Source of the DNA: Chryseobacterium sp. OV279
GTDB lineage: Bacteria; Bacteroidota; Bacteroidia; Flavobacteriales; Weeksellaceae
Assembly (NCBI RefSeq): GCF_900128945.1
Contig: NZ_FQUD01000001.1
Coordinates: 124,001 to 188,000 of the forward strand
Length of the DNA: 64,000 nucleotides
Reading direction: 5' to 3'
Part shown: positions 33,661-41,699 of the stretch, piece after piece
Numbering within the stretch: position 1 is the first letter of the stretch
Layout of the letters: every line of letters starts with the position of its first letter
Notes under the pieces: generated by a model
Databases searched by the model: none
Seen by the model: only the letters and a program-made list of their open reading frames with translations
Told to the model about the DNA's origin: nothing
Made by a program: the position numbers and the translations under genes

Positions 33661-35517
33661 TCCCAACAATTCCAACGCTTTCATCATATCAATTCCCTTT
33701 CCCAAAACAGGCTTAAACAAATCGCCCTTTTCCTTGATTCTCTCCAAAGCATTATGAATGGTAAAATCAGTAGGCTTCAGACCCGGTTTTACTTCCTCCC
33801 ACTCCAAAGGCATAGAAACGGAAGCGCCTTCTTTGGGTCTCAAACTGTAGACACTTGCTAAAGTCTGTCCCGTCCTGTTTTGCAGATAATCCAGATAAAT
33901 TTTCTTATCATCCCTTTTCTGTAAACTTCTTTCAAGAGTGGTCAGTTTCGGCAGCTTTTCATTCACCTGTTTCATCAGAATGTGTGCAAAATCTTTTACC
34001 TGGTCAAAATCATACTTTCCACCCGTCGGAATATAAATATGGATTCCCGTACTTCCCGAAGTTTTACAATAACCTTTAATTTTAATTGAATCTAAAACTT
34101 CATTCACCTGAAGCGCTGTTTCAATCACGTCATCAAATGTGTTCTTCTTTGACGGGTCTAAATCCAATACCAGATAATCCGGGTGTTCCAGATCCGGAAG
34201 CGAACTGTTCCATGGATTCAGATCGATGCAGCCTAAATTATTCAGATACGCCAAAGTTGCTTTGTCATTACAGTACACATAATCAATGTATTTGTCATTG
34301 GATTCCGAGTAGACTTTTGTTGTTTTGACCCAGTCTGGCATACTGTCACCTGCGTCTTTCTGGTAAAACCCCTGCTCTTCAATGCCGTTGGGGAAACGGT
34401 TGAGAGACAGCGGACGGTTTTTCAGATAAGGGAGAATATATGAAGCAACGGACTGGTAATAGGCTATGACATCTCCTTTCGTAATGTCATCTTTTGGAAA
34501 ATAGATCTTATCCTGATTGGTTAGTTTTACTTTATGTTTATCCAGTGTAACTTCCTTTTCTTTTTCAGAGCTTTCTGATTTCTTGGATGGCATCTTCGCT
34601 TTCATTTCTTTAGGATTTTTGTTGGTTGAAGTATCTGTATCTTCAGGTTCTTTATCTTCACGGATCGCCACAAAAACAGGATGTCGATACATTCCGTCTT
34701 TTGTGATTTCGGAATACTTAATTTCACATACCAGCTCAGGCTTTGTCCATGTTACGGGCATATTCGTATTCGGAACCGCTTCAAATGGAGAAGTCTTTAG
34801 GATCAGTTTTTGGAGTCTTTCATAAAGCTGTTTTAAAGATTCATGATTAAAACCTGTTCCTGTATGGCCACAGTAAATCAGCTTTCCTGAAATATATTTT
34901 CCCAGAATTAAAGCTCCGAAATTTTCCCTGGAGCCTTTGGGTTCTGTAAATCCGCAAATAATGGCTTCATCCGTATTCGTGAATTTTATTTTAAGCCAGT
35001 CATTCGTTCTGTGGTTTTCCACATATAAACTGTCGGCTTTTTTGGCGATCATTCCTTCCAGCTTCATTTTTTTCATCTGGTTGAAAAAAGCAGTTCCTTT
35101 TTCGGGAATATGATCACAATATTTGATCACATCCGTTTCCGTTAAAGCTTCTTTTAAAAGTTCCTTGCGTTGTAAGAGAGGGAGTTCTTCTGTAGAATGA
35201 CCATTCAGCCAGAGAAGATCAAAAACCTGATAAGTGAGAGCCATGTCGGGATGATCGCCGATCTGTTGCAGAAGTTGGAAATTAGGTTTACCATGCTCGT
35301 CATAAGCCACAATTTCACCATCCAGAATCATTTTATGTTTCTGTTGATCAAAGTCTTTTACAACTTTTTCAAATTTTGATAAAAATGAAATCCCATTTCT
35401 GGAGTAGAACAGGGGATGGGTATGGCTGAGATCGGCAACAGCTCTGTAGCCGTCCCATTTGATTTCAAAAACCCAGTCCTCATCGTCGAATGCTTGATCA
35501 GAAGGTTTGGCCAGCAT
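33649..35517 (-). CDS. ligD: DNA ligase D, ligase and polymerase domains (split from the PE domain)
   Basis: This 622-aa ORF begins at the ATG of MLAKPSDQAF. It has an ATP-dependent ligase domain with nucleotidyl-lysine Lys20 in EIKWDGYRA and the OB-fold region GFTEPKGSRENFGALILGKY. A primase-polymerase domain (about 330-610) carries YLVLDLDPSKK with the metal-binding Asp pair, and SGSTGIHIYIP. With Ku it repairs double-strand breaks by end joining. The same frame stays open upstream to about 35637 and encodes the usual FIKPMLAKPSD junction, so this ORF was once joined to the PE domain at 35589-36194; see the finding on the A9 run. Confidence 0.9.
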   Translation of the reverse strand: MLAKPSDQAFDDEDWVFEIKWDGYRAVADLSHTHPLFYSRNGISFLSKFEKVVKDFDQQKHKMILDGEIVAYDEHGKPNFQLLQQIGDHPDMALTYQVFDLLWLNGHSTEELPLLQRKELLKEALTETDVIKYCDHIPEKGTAFFNQMKKMKLEGMIAKKADSLYVENHRTNDWLKIKFTNTDEAIICGFTEPKGSRENFGALILGKYISGKLIYCGHTGTGFNHESLKQLYERLQKLILKTSPFEAVPNTNMPVTWTKPELVCEIKYSEITKDGMYRHPVFVAIREDKEPEDTDTSTNKNPKEMKAKMPSKKSESSEKEKEVTLDKHKVKLTNQDKIYFPKDDITKGDVIAYYQSVASYILPYLKNRPLSLNRFPNGIEEQGFYQKDAGDSMPDWVKTTKVYSESNDKYIDYVYCNDKATLAYLNNLGCIDLNPWNSSLPDLEHPDYLVLDLDPSKKNTFDDVIETALQVNEVLDSIKIKGYCKTSGSTGIHIYIPTGGKYDFDQVKDFAHILMKQVNEKLPKLTTLERSLQKRDDKKIYLDYLQNRTGQTLASVYSLRPKEGASVSMPLEWEEVKPGLKPTDFTIHNALERIKEKGDLFKPVLGKGIDMMKALELLGVGE

Positions 35518-35588
35518 CGGTTTGATGAATGAGCTTAATTTTTTTTCGTTCGTTAATGAATTGAAATTTTTAAACCTTTTTTCAGAGG

Positions 35589-36194
35589 TTATAACTTCTT
35601 TCTTTCCTTTATTTTTGGGCTTTTTTTTTCCTCTAAAAATTTCGTCACCAGAGATTTTGGTGAAGTGTTTTCTTCAGCATCATAAGGACTTTCTTCAAAT
35701 TGATCCTTGTGTTTAATGAGCAGCCATGCATTATCCTCCGTGTTTTTCATTTTAACAAGAGCAAATTCTCCTTTCAGCTTTTTCCCGTGCAGAATAAATT
35801 TTAATGAGCCAGAACGAAGTTCTTTCATGAGTTCTTTTTCATCCGACAGTTTGCTGTCTTTATCTAAAGGCTCATACGTTCCGCTGTCCCAGACTTCCAC
35901 CTGACCGGCTCCGTAATTTCCTTCCGGAATATTTCCTTCAAAATCTTTGTAATGATAGGGGTGATCTTCCACCATCATTGCCAGTCTTTTATCTTTGGGA
36001 TCTAATGAAGGACCTTTCGGAACGGCCCAGCTTTTCAGTACTCCATCCATTTCCAGACGAAAATCATAATGAAGACGCGATGCAGCATGCCTTTGAATGA
36101 CAAAAATAAGCTTGTCTTTGCTTTTTTTCGTTTTGCCTTGAGGTTCGGTAGTTTCATCGAACTTTCTTTTATTCTGGTAATCTTTCAGAGCCAT
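35589..36194 (-). CDS. ligD: LigD 3'-phosphoesterase (PE) domain, frameshifted from the ligase domain
   Basis: This 201-aa ORF is the N-terminal PE domain of LigD, which trims 3'-phosphates and ribonucleotides at broken ends. IQRHAASRLHYDFRLEMDG contains the expected His36, Asp44 and Arg46; His78 in VEDHPYHY matches the next catalytic His. GNYGAGQVEVWDSGTYEP is also typical. At about residue 190 the frame meets nine A residues (35621-35629) and shifts out, ending KERKKL; one more A would rejoin the ligase ORF and give about 848 aa. Its ATG overlaps the Ku stop (TAATG). Confidence 0.88.
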   Translation of the reverse strand: MALKDYQNKRKFDETTEPQGKTKKSKDKLIFVIQRHAASRLHYDFRLEMDGVLKSWAVPKGPSLDPKDKRLAMMVEDHPYHYKDFEGNIPEGNYGAGQVEVWDSGTYEPLDKDSKLSDEKELMKELRSGSLKFILHGKKLKGEFALVKMKNTEDNAWLLIKHKDQFEESPYDAEENTSPKSLVTKFLEEKKSPKIKERKKL

Positions 36195-36976
36195 TAGGAT
36201 GCAGATTTAGATTTGGGACTTTGTAAACTGGCTTTCAGCTGAGCCATAAGGTCTATAACCTTACCTTCTTTTGCAGGTTCGGCTTTTTTCGTTTTAATGC
36301 TTTTGCCTTTTGCTTTTTTTCTGATAATCTTCATCAGTTCATCAGAATAAGTGTCTTTGTACATCGCCGGATCAAAGTCCTGAGAAAGCTGTTTGATAAG
36401 ACTTACAGCCATTTTCAGTTCTGCAGGTTTGGGAGCTTTTGCGGCAGGAATTTTCAAATCTTTATAATCTCTTATTTCCTGATCAAATCGGAGACGGTTC
36501 AGAACGAGTATATCTTTATAAGGTCTGATCATCCCAATCGCTTCACTGTCGCGAAGAACAAAGGTTCCGATTCCAGCCATTTCTGTTTCCTGCAATGCTT
36601 TTAGAAGAAGCCTGTAGGCGTTTTCACCGTTCTTCTGAGGTTCCAGATAATAAGGGTTTTCGAAGTATACACTGTCTACTTCAGCTTCCTTTACAAATTG
36701 ATCGATGGAGAGTATTTTTGTTTTCTCGGGACTGGCTGCCTCATAATCTTCTTCATCAAGAACGATGTATTTATCATCCATGAGATAGCCTTTCACAATG
36801 TTTTCCCATTTCACTTCTTTTCCTGTACTCTCATTGACTCTTTTAAATTTGATATTGGAAAAATCAGATTTATCGAGCATATCGAGGTCCAGTTTTGTGG
36901 TTTCTGTGGCGGAATAAATTTTAACCGGGATATTGACTAAACCGAAGCCAATGGCGCCGTTCCAGATTGCTTTCAT
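36194..36976 (-). CDS. ku: Non-homologous end-joining protein Ku
   Basis: This 260-aa protein is a bacterial Ku homodimer subunit. It starts KAIWNGAIGFGLVNIPVKIY, the family signature, followed by VKGYLMDDKYIVLDEEDYEA and FENPYYLEPQKNGENAYRLL. The C-terminal tail is basic (KAKGKSIKTKKAEPAKEGK), as in Ku proteins that bind LigD and DNA ends. It loads on double-strand ends and recruits LigD. Its stop overlaps the ligD start, so the two are translationally coupled. It is divergent from the Crp/Fnr gene, and the operator at 37049-37062 lies 73 bp upstream of the Ku ATG. Confidence 0.95.
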   Translation of the reverse strand: MKAIWNGAIGFGLVNIPVKIYSATETTKLDLDMLDKSDFSNIKFKRVNESTGKEVKWENIVKGYLMDDKYIVLDEEDYEAASPEKTKILSIDQFVKEAEVDSVYFENPYYLEPQKNGENAYRLLLKALQETEMAGIGTFVLRDSEAIGMIRPYKDILVLNRLRFDQEIRDYKDLKIPAAKAPKPAELKMAVSLIKQLSQDFDPAMYKDTYSDELMKIIRKKAKGKSIKTKKAEPAKEGKVIDLMAQLKASLQSPKSKSAS

Positions 36977-37048
36977 TGTCTTACGTTTTTAAAAATCAAT
37001 CAATTAACATGCCGTGGAAAGATGATGTGGTACTTTTTATCGGCTTTG

Positions 37049-37062
37049 TTGTCAAATGACAA
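37049..37062. promoter_or_regulatory. Candidate Crp/Fnr operator upstream of the regulator gene
   Basis: TTGTCAAATGACAA is a perfect inverted repeat of TTGTCA around a central AA. The word CAAATGACAATGGC is shared with the operator at 37852-37865. It starts exactly 36 nt before a -7-like element (TAATTTTA, 37085-37092), and would centre near -40, as for a class II activator site. It could also reach the divergent ku promoter. Confidence 0.65.
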
Positions 37063-37084
37063 TGGCTGCTCCGGCGTATTTTTA

Positions 37085-37092
37085 TAATTTTA
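37085..37092 (+). promoter_or_regulatory. -7-like element (TAATTTTA) of the Crp/Fnr gene
   Basis: This has one mismatch to TAnnTTTG and lies 29 nt before the ATG at 37122. It has the same offset from its operator as in the purA-paralog promoter. Confidence 0.45.
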
Positions 37093-37121
37093 TAGTTCCC
37101 GACTATTCAGGCAACATAAAC

Positions 37122-37691
37122 ATGGAAGAACTTTTTAACTACATCCGCAAATTCGGAATACTCAATGCTGAGGAGGAACAGCTGATCGCTGAAGGCCTGC
37201 AGGAAATCACCATAGAAAAAGGAGAAGCTTTCATAGAAGCCGGAAAGGTAAGCAGAAAGATCGCTTTTGTAAAAGAAGGGGTTTTCCGGTCCCTGTACTA
37301 CAATAAACTGGGGGATGATTTTACCCGCTACTTTATCTATGAAGGAAGGTTTATCGGAGATTTCCACGGCTTTGCGGATCAGATGCCTTCACTTGAATAC
37401 ATTGAAGCGGTCACAGACGGAGTGCTGCTGGCCATAGATCTTGATCATTTTAAAAAGCTTGAGAAAGAAATTGCCATCTGGCCTTTTCTGTTTGCCAAGG
37501 TTCATGCTTTTGTGGCAGAGAATAAACTTAAGGTTGCAAGCACAATGCTCAATCTGGATGCCAAGGCTCGCTACATTCATTTTTTAGATCATTATCCGGG
37601 GCTTGCGAACAGGGTTCCACAATCTATGCTGGCTTCTTACCTGGGAATTACTCCCTCGTCTTTAAGCCGTATCAGAAGGAATATTGTGTAA
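37122..37691 (+). CDS. Crp/Fnr family transcriptional regulator
   Basis: From the ATG at 37122 the protein has 189 aa; an upstream ATG at 37056 lies inside the operator and is unlikely. It has an N-terminal cyclic-nucleotide-binding type beta barrel (about 15-125), with AFIEAGKVSRKIAFVKEGVF and DDFTRYFIYEGRFIGDF. The C-terminal helix-turn-helix is RVPQSMLASYLGITPSSLSR. The arginine that binds cAMP phosphate in Crp is not evident, so another ligand or none is possible. No Cys cluster for an iron-sulfur centre is seen. It probably controls itself and the downstream purA paralog through the shared operator. Confidence 0.9.
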   Translation: MEELFNYIRKFGILNAEEEQLIAEGLQEITIEKGEAFIEAGKVSRKIAFVKEGVFRSLYYNKLGDDFTRYFIYEGRFIGDFHGFADQMPSLEYIEAVTDGVLLAIDLDHFKKLEKEIAIWPFLFAKVHAFVAENKLKVASTMLNLDAKARYIHFLDHYPGLANRVPQSMLASYLGITPSSLSRIRRNIV

Positions 37692-37851
37692 AAAAAATCA
37701 ATAGGAACGGGCTTTAGTCAGATTTAAGATTAACAAATTTCCATAGGCTTTATCTAAAAGTCTATCTGATTAAACATCAGATTTTAATCATCATCATCAA
37801 TACTTTTTACATTATACATTTATACACTATACAAAAAAAAAGAATTCCTTT

Positions 37852-37865
37852 TTGCCAAATGACAA
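37852..37865. promoter_or_regulatory. Candidate Crp/Fnr operator upstream of the purA paralog
   Basis: TTGCCAAATGACAA differs by one base from the perfect palindrome at 37049-37062 and is followed by the same TGGC. It starts 36 nt before the -7 element at 37888-37895 and replaces a recognisable -33 box, which fits an activated promoter. Confidence 0.65.
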
Positions 37866-37887
37866 TGGCCTCATTTCCAAACCACCA

Positions 37888-37895
37888 TAGCTTTG
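37888..37895 (+). promoter_or_regulatory. -7 element TAGCTTTG of the purA paralog
   Basis: This is a perfect TAnnTTTG match 19 nt before the ATG at 37915. There is no TTTG at the -33 position; the operator occupies that place. Confidence 0.6.
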
Positions 37896-37914
37896 CATCA
37901 TAAAATTTAAATAT

Positions 37915-39189
37915 ATGGACATTGTATTAGGCCTGCAGTGGGGCGATGAAGGGAAAGGAAAATTTATTGATCTCATCAGCGAGGATTATCACATGACGGC
38001 ACGTTTTAATGGCGGTGCTAATGCCGGACACAGTATAGAAAGAAACGGTAAGAGAATCACTTTAAAATCGCTTCCTTCCGGGATTTTTATGAAAGGTGTT
38101 CAAAATGTCATTGGAACAGGAACGGTACTGGATCCGGTAAGCCTGAGAAAAGAAATTTTAAATCTTAAACAGTTTGACGAAACGGTTGATCCTGAAAACA
38201 ACCTGATGATTTCTAAAAAGGCACACCTCGTTCTACCTACCCATAGACTTTTAGATTGCTTTATGGAAGACAATCCGGATTATACCACCATCGGAACAAC
38301 GAGAAATGGTATTGCACAGGCGTATTCCAATAAGATCTTAAGACAGAATCTGAGAGTCGGCGATATAGATTCTCCGGATTTTAGAAACAAAGTAGAGCAA
38401 ATTTTAGAAAGAGACTACAGGCTTCTTGCCGGCGGAGATATGGTACTTCCTTCATTAGAGGAAATCAGCAGTGAGTTTTTTGAAGCGGTAGATTTCCTGA
38501 AAAAATTCACCCGTACCGAAACAGAGCTGGTGCTGAATACAGCTTTATCAGAAGGAAAAAAGATTCTGGCAGAAGGATCACAGGCAGCGATGCTGGATAT
38601 AGATCACGGTACCTATCCTTATGTAACCTCCTCATCTACCACAGCCGCAGGAGCATGTGTTGGACTGGGTGTATCACCTAAAAAAATCGGTGAAATATTC
38701 GGGATTGCAAAGGCGTATTGTACAAGGGTAGGGAATGGCATGTTTCCTACAGAAATTTTTGACAATTTGGGGGAAGAGATCAGACAGAAAGGAAATGAAT
38801 TCGGTTCCAATACAGGGCGCCCGAGAAGAATCGGATGGCTGGATCTTCCGGCTTTACGATATGCCATTATGATCACCGGAACTACTCAGGTTATTCTGAC
38901 TAAAGCCGATGTTTTAAGCGGAATGGAATCCGTGGCAGTCTGTACCCATTATGAGCTTGAAGATGGGAATATGTCCCGAACTTCGGGGACACTTCCTGAA
39001 AATGCCCGTCCGGTTTTAAAACAGATGAAAGGCTGGGAAGGAGATATTACCGCTATTCAGGATTCCTCGAACCTACCCGAAGAATTGAAAGCTTTTCTTT
39101 CTTTTCTGAATGATGAGCTGGGTGTTCCCATTACTTATCTTTCTACGGGACCGGGAAGGGATGAGATATTGAATTTAAACAGTAAATAA
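37915..39189 (+). CDS. Divergent adenylosuccinate synthetase (PurA paralog)
   Basis: The 424-aa length matches PurA, which joins IMP and aspartate with GTP to make adenylosuccinate. LQWGDEGKGK keeps catalytic Asp11, and NGGANAGHS keeps His39. DIDHGTYPYVTSSSTTAAGA, GNEFGSNTGRPRRIGW and STGPGRDE are recognisable. The IMP loop usually reads GTTGRGIGP-like but here is GTTRNGIAQ (residues 127-135), and EGAQG is EGSQA. It may be an active isoenzyme or have a changed substrate. It sits alone behind an apparent Crp/Fnr-activated promoter rather than with purine genes. A standard purA is presumably elsewhere; I cannot check. Confidence 0.85.
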   Translation: MDIVLGLQWGDEGKGKFIDLISEDYHMTARFNGGANAGHSIERNGKRITLKSLPSGIFMKGVQNVIGTGTVLDPVSLRKEILNLKQFDETVDPENNLMISKKAHLVLPTHRLLDCFMEDNPDYTTIGTTRNGIAQAYSNKILRQNLRVGDIDSPDFRNKVEQILERDYRLLAGGDMVLPSLEEISSEFFEAVDFLKKFTRTETELVLNTALSEGKKILAEGSQAAMLDIDHGTYPYVTSSSTTAAGACVGLGVSPKKIGEIFGIAKAYCTRVGNGMFPTEIFDNLGEEIRQKGNEFGSNTGRPRRIGWLDLPALRYAIMITGTTQVILTKADVLSGMESVAVCTHYELEDGNMSRTSGTLPENARPVLKQMKGWEGDITAIQDSSNLPEELKAFLSFLNDELGVPITYLSTGPGRDEILNLNSK

Positions 39190-39198
39190 TTATAAATC

Positions 39199-39233
39199 AA
39201 AAGAGGTTGGGAAATAAATTCCCAACCTCTTTA
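39199..39233. terminator. Bidirectional intrinsic terminator
   Basis: The 14-bp perfect stem AAAGAGGTTGGGAA and its complement (39200-39213 and 39219-39232) with loop ATAAA lies between convergent genes. Confidence 0.88.
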
Positions 39234-39252
39234 TCTGGATAAAAAAAATATA

Positions 39253-40584
39253 TTAATTAACTTTTGTAAGTTTAAAACGTTGTTTTGTAGGTGGCTGAAC
39301 CGATTGATCCGTACTACCGATTACAATAGGAGTAAGGTTAGTGGTTAGACCTCCCTTCACTTCTAATCTCAACGATGGCGCATTCTTAGGAGCAAAGCCA
39401 AAACCATTATTTCCCAGGTTGAATAATAACCATTTCTGAGCATCGGTATTAGCATTAGTTCTTATTTCTACTGCTGTTCCATTCGCTGTTCCGCTACTTT
39501 TTACGGTTAATACTTTTGTAGGATCCAAAGTAGATTTGATGATGTAATAGCCATGATCTGATTTAGTGAACGTAAATCTCTGGTTATTCCCCGTAGAAGC
39601 TGAATACAGAACCACACTGGTACCATCTGTAGTGGAGCTTCCGGAAATATCTAAATTTTTATCATTCGCTAAAGAGGTTGTAAAAGTATAAGTTCCGTTA
39701 ACTGCGGAAGTCGCATTAACAGGACCGTATAGATGGTTAATTCCTGCATAGTCACCGGCAGACAATCCTGTTCTTTGCTTGGTGAAAGTAGAACCGTCCA
39801 GTTTAGTCATTACAGGCTGGCTTGAATTTATAGCAAAGTCAGTTGACTGATACATCATCACTGAACCGAAATCAAATGCACCGTGTCCTGCATAATCATT
39901 GTAAAGGTTGAAGTTATGACGGCTTCCTTCTACCGCCCTGTTAACATCTACAATAATATACTGATCTCTGTCCGGACGGCACTGTTCATGCATGATTCCC
40001 ATAGAGTGCATCACTTCGTGAGCAATAATGGCCGGATAGGTAATATTATAAATTTTAATACCATTAACTCTGTTTTGCTGCCATCCAAGCGGAGAACTGT
40101 TACCTGTAGAATAAGTAAAGGTGATATATTCTGTCTGGTTGGTACGTTGAACAAACTGAACACTGGTTTGAGAAGAAATCATATCAAACGCTTTGTTAAT
40201 ATTGGTAAGAAACGTATTGTAGTTCTGGGTGCTCAGCGTTCCCTGGCTGGGTAATGTATAATAGACTGTTGCATTTGGCCACGTTTTAATAAAAGAGCTT
40301 ACAATGGTACTTTTCTCCGATGTTGACAGTTCGGAATTGGCCTGCATCTTTAATTTGTTAAACTGTTCAGATGAAATCGTAATGTCATCTGCGTAAAAAT
40401 ATTCACCATTGACTTCATTGACATACGTATAAGTTCCGTTAATTAATAATTTGTGAACCGTCGTATTATCCAGCTTCTCTGTTGTATGATCCGTTGAATT
40501 GGCTTGGGCATTTTCGATATCCGACCTACAAGAATTCAGTGCCAGGACAAGGCACCCCGATAAGAGTAATAGTTTGCTTTTCAT
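39253..40584 (-). CDS. Astacin-like (flavastacin-type, M12A) metalloprotease lipoprotein with lectin-like tail
   Basis: This 443-aa protein has a lipoprotein-type signal (LLLLSGCLVLALNSC, lipobox Cys19). The astacin zinc site is HEVMHSMGIMHEQCRPDRD (His189, Glu190, His193, His199), and the Met-turn is GSVMMYQS. It thus resembles flavastacin of Elizabethkingia. The C-terminal about 145 residues form a ricin-type beta-trefoil (QRFTFTKSDHGYYIIKS, AQKWLLFNLGNNG), likely to bind carbohydrate. It should cut proteins or peptides at the cell surface. It is alone, and ends against the purA-paralog terminator. Confidence 0.92.
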   Translation of the reverse strand: MKSKLLLLSGCLVLALNSCRSDIENAQANSTDHTTEKLDNTTVHKLLINGTYTYVNEVNGEYFYADDITISSEQFNKLKMQANSELSTSEKSTIVSSFIKTWPNATVYYTLPSQGTLSTQNYNTFLTNINKAFDMISSQTSVQFVQRTNQTEYITFTYSTGNSSPLGWQQNRVNGIKIYNITYPAIIAHEVMHSMGIMHEQCRPDRDQYIIVDVNRAVEGSRHNFNLYNDYAGHGAFDFGSVMMYQSTDFAINSSQPVMTKLDGSTFTKQRTGLSAGDYAGINHLYGPVNATSAVNGTYTFTTSLANDKNLDISGSSTTDGTSVVLYSASTGNNQRFTFTKSDHGYYIIKSTLDPTKVLTVKSSGTANGTAVEIRTNANTDAQKWLLFNLGNNGFGFAPKNAPSLRLEVKGGLTTNLTPIVIGSTDQSVQPPTKQRFKLTKVN

Positions 40585-40925
40585 ATGATTTAAATATTGG
40601 TGTATTGGTAAAGTTTTTCAAATATGAACGGTGATGTTGTTATCATATTCACATAAGAATTGTAAATGTACTAATAAAACCTGTATTTAAACATAACATA
40701 ATATAATAGTTATTTTACTGTTTATTTTATTGAATAGCGTATTTATTTCGTTAATAAATTTATTTAATGTTGATTTTATTCTATTAAATTAAAATTTTAA
40801 TTATTTCACAAATATTTGATATAAACGTGCAAATGATCCCATATCAGGGTTGAAAACCTAGCTAAACTGAATGTTCCTGTAATTCTGGTTGAAAAAACTG
40901 AAATTTTTCTTCCCTTTGGTCAATA
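40585..40925. other. AT-rich intergenic region
   Basis: In this 341-nt gap between two minus-strand genes I see no gene. The side next to 40584 should hold the protease promoter, but no clear TAnnTTTG is visible there. Long A/T runs dominate 40680-40810. Confidence 0.4.
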
Positions 40926-41657
40926 TCAGTTGATATAAATTTTTTCAATCTGATCATTATCGGTGTCTACAATCAAAATCCCTTCATTTTCACTATTGAG
41001 CTGGCCTATTAAACTTCCTGTATTACTCCAAACAGAAGATTTTCCGGCACATTCATAACCTCCGGATTCTCCAATGAAATTGGCCATTACAACAGACATA
41101 TGATATTTTTCTGCGATGCTGGAAAGCTTACTGATATCTTCATCGATGCCATTGAACGAATTGAGTACACTTGCTGCATAAATATTTGAACCTGCCTGAT
41201 AAGCTTCCTGTGAATGCATAGGATCTGATAAATCATAGCATATGGCTAATGATATTTTATTCTGCAAGACTTCCAGCTGACAAAAGCGATCTCCTTTCGA
41301 AAAAACTGCGATTTCTGTTGGGAAAAGATGCCGTTTTGAATACACTTTTCTTCTTTTGCCCGGCTCGAATATAATACTGCTTATAAATAGCTGATCGTCT
41401 GATTTTGTTGGCATTCCTACGATAATACTCATGTTATTATCGTCTGCCATTTTTTGAAAGACCTCTAAAACCTGATCTTCATAATCAATGGAAATCTGTT
41501 CTGCTAATTCAGGTTCATAGCCAGTAATTGAAAGCTCAGGGAAAATAATCAGATCAACGTTTTCAGTCGCTGCTGCTTTGATTACTGTTTTGTGATTTTC
41601 AATATTTTTTAGAATATCTCCTTTTATGGGTGTTATTTGTGCTGCTGCGATTTTCAT
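40926..41657 (-). CDS. Carbon-nitrogen hydrolase (nitrilase superfamily)
   Basis: This 243-aa protein has the nitrilase-superfamily triad: Glu41 in IIFPELSITGYE, Lys108 in VYSKRHLFPTE and Cys140 in LAICYDLSDP. It fits the small single-domain amidase branch (omega-amidase-like or N-carbamoyl hydrolases). The exact amide or nitrile substrate is unknown. It is cytoplasmic with no signal. It lies 42 nt downstream of aspS on the same strand, with an intrinsic terminator in between, so it may get only read-through or have a promoter overlapping that terminator. Confidence 0.9.
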   Translation of the reverse strand: MKIAAAQITPIKGDILKNIENHKTVIKAAATENVDLIIFPELSITGYEPELAEQISIDYEDQVLEVFQKMADDNNMSIIVGMPTKSDDQLFISSIIFEPGKRRKVYSKRHLFPTEIAVFSKGDRFCQLEVLQNKISLAICYDLSDPMHSQEAYQAGSNIYAASVLNSFNGIDEDISKLSSIAEKYHMSVVMANFIGESGGYECAGKSSVWSNTGSLIGQLNSENEGILIVDTDNDQIEKIYIN

Positions 41658-41664
41658 AGGATGT

Positions 41665-41695
41665 CAATAAAAAAGCGGAGAAAAATCTCCGCTTT
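41665..41695 (-). terminator. Intrinsic terminator after aspS
   Basis: The stem AAAGCGGAGA / TCTCCGCTTT with a 4-nt A loop (41672-41695) is followed by T residues on the minus strand. Confidence 0.85.
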
Positions 41696-41699
41696 CAGT

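Noticed and set aside
37915..39189. The PurA paralog as a PurZ enzyme of the 2-aminoadenine (Z) DNA pathway
   Set aside because: The catalytic Asp in QWGDEGKGK, changed in PurZ enzymes, is intact, and no phage genes or Z-pathway partners are nearby.
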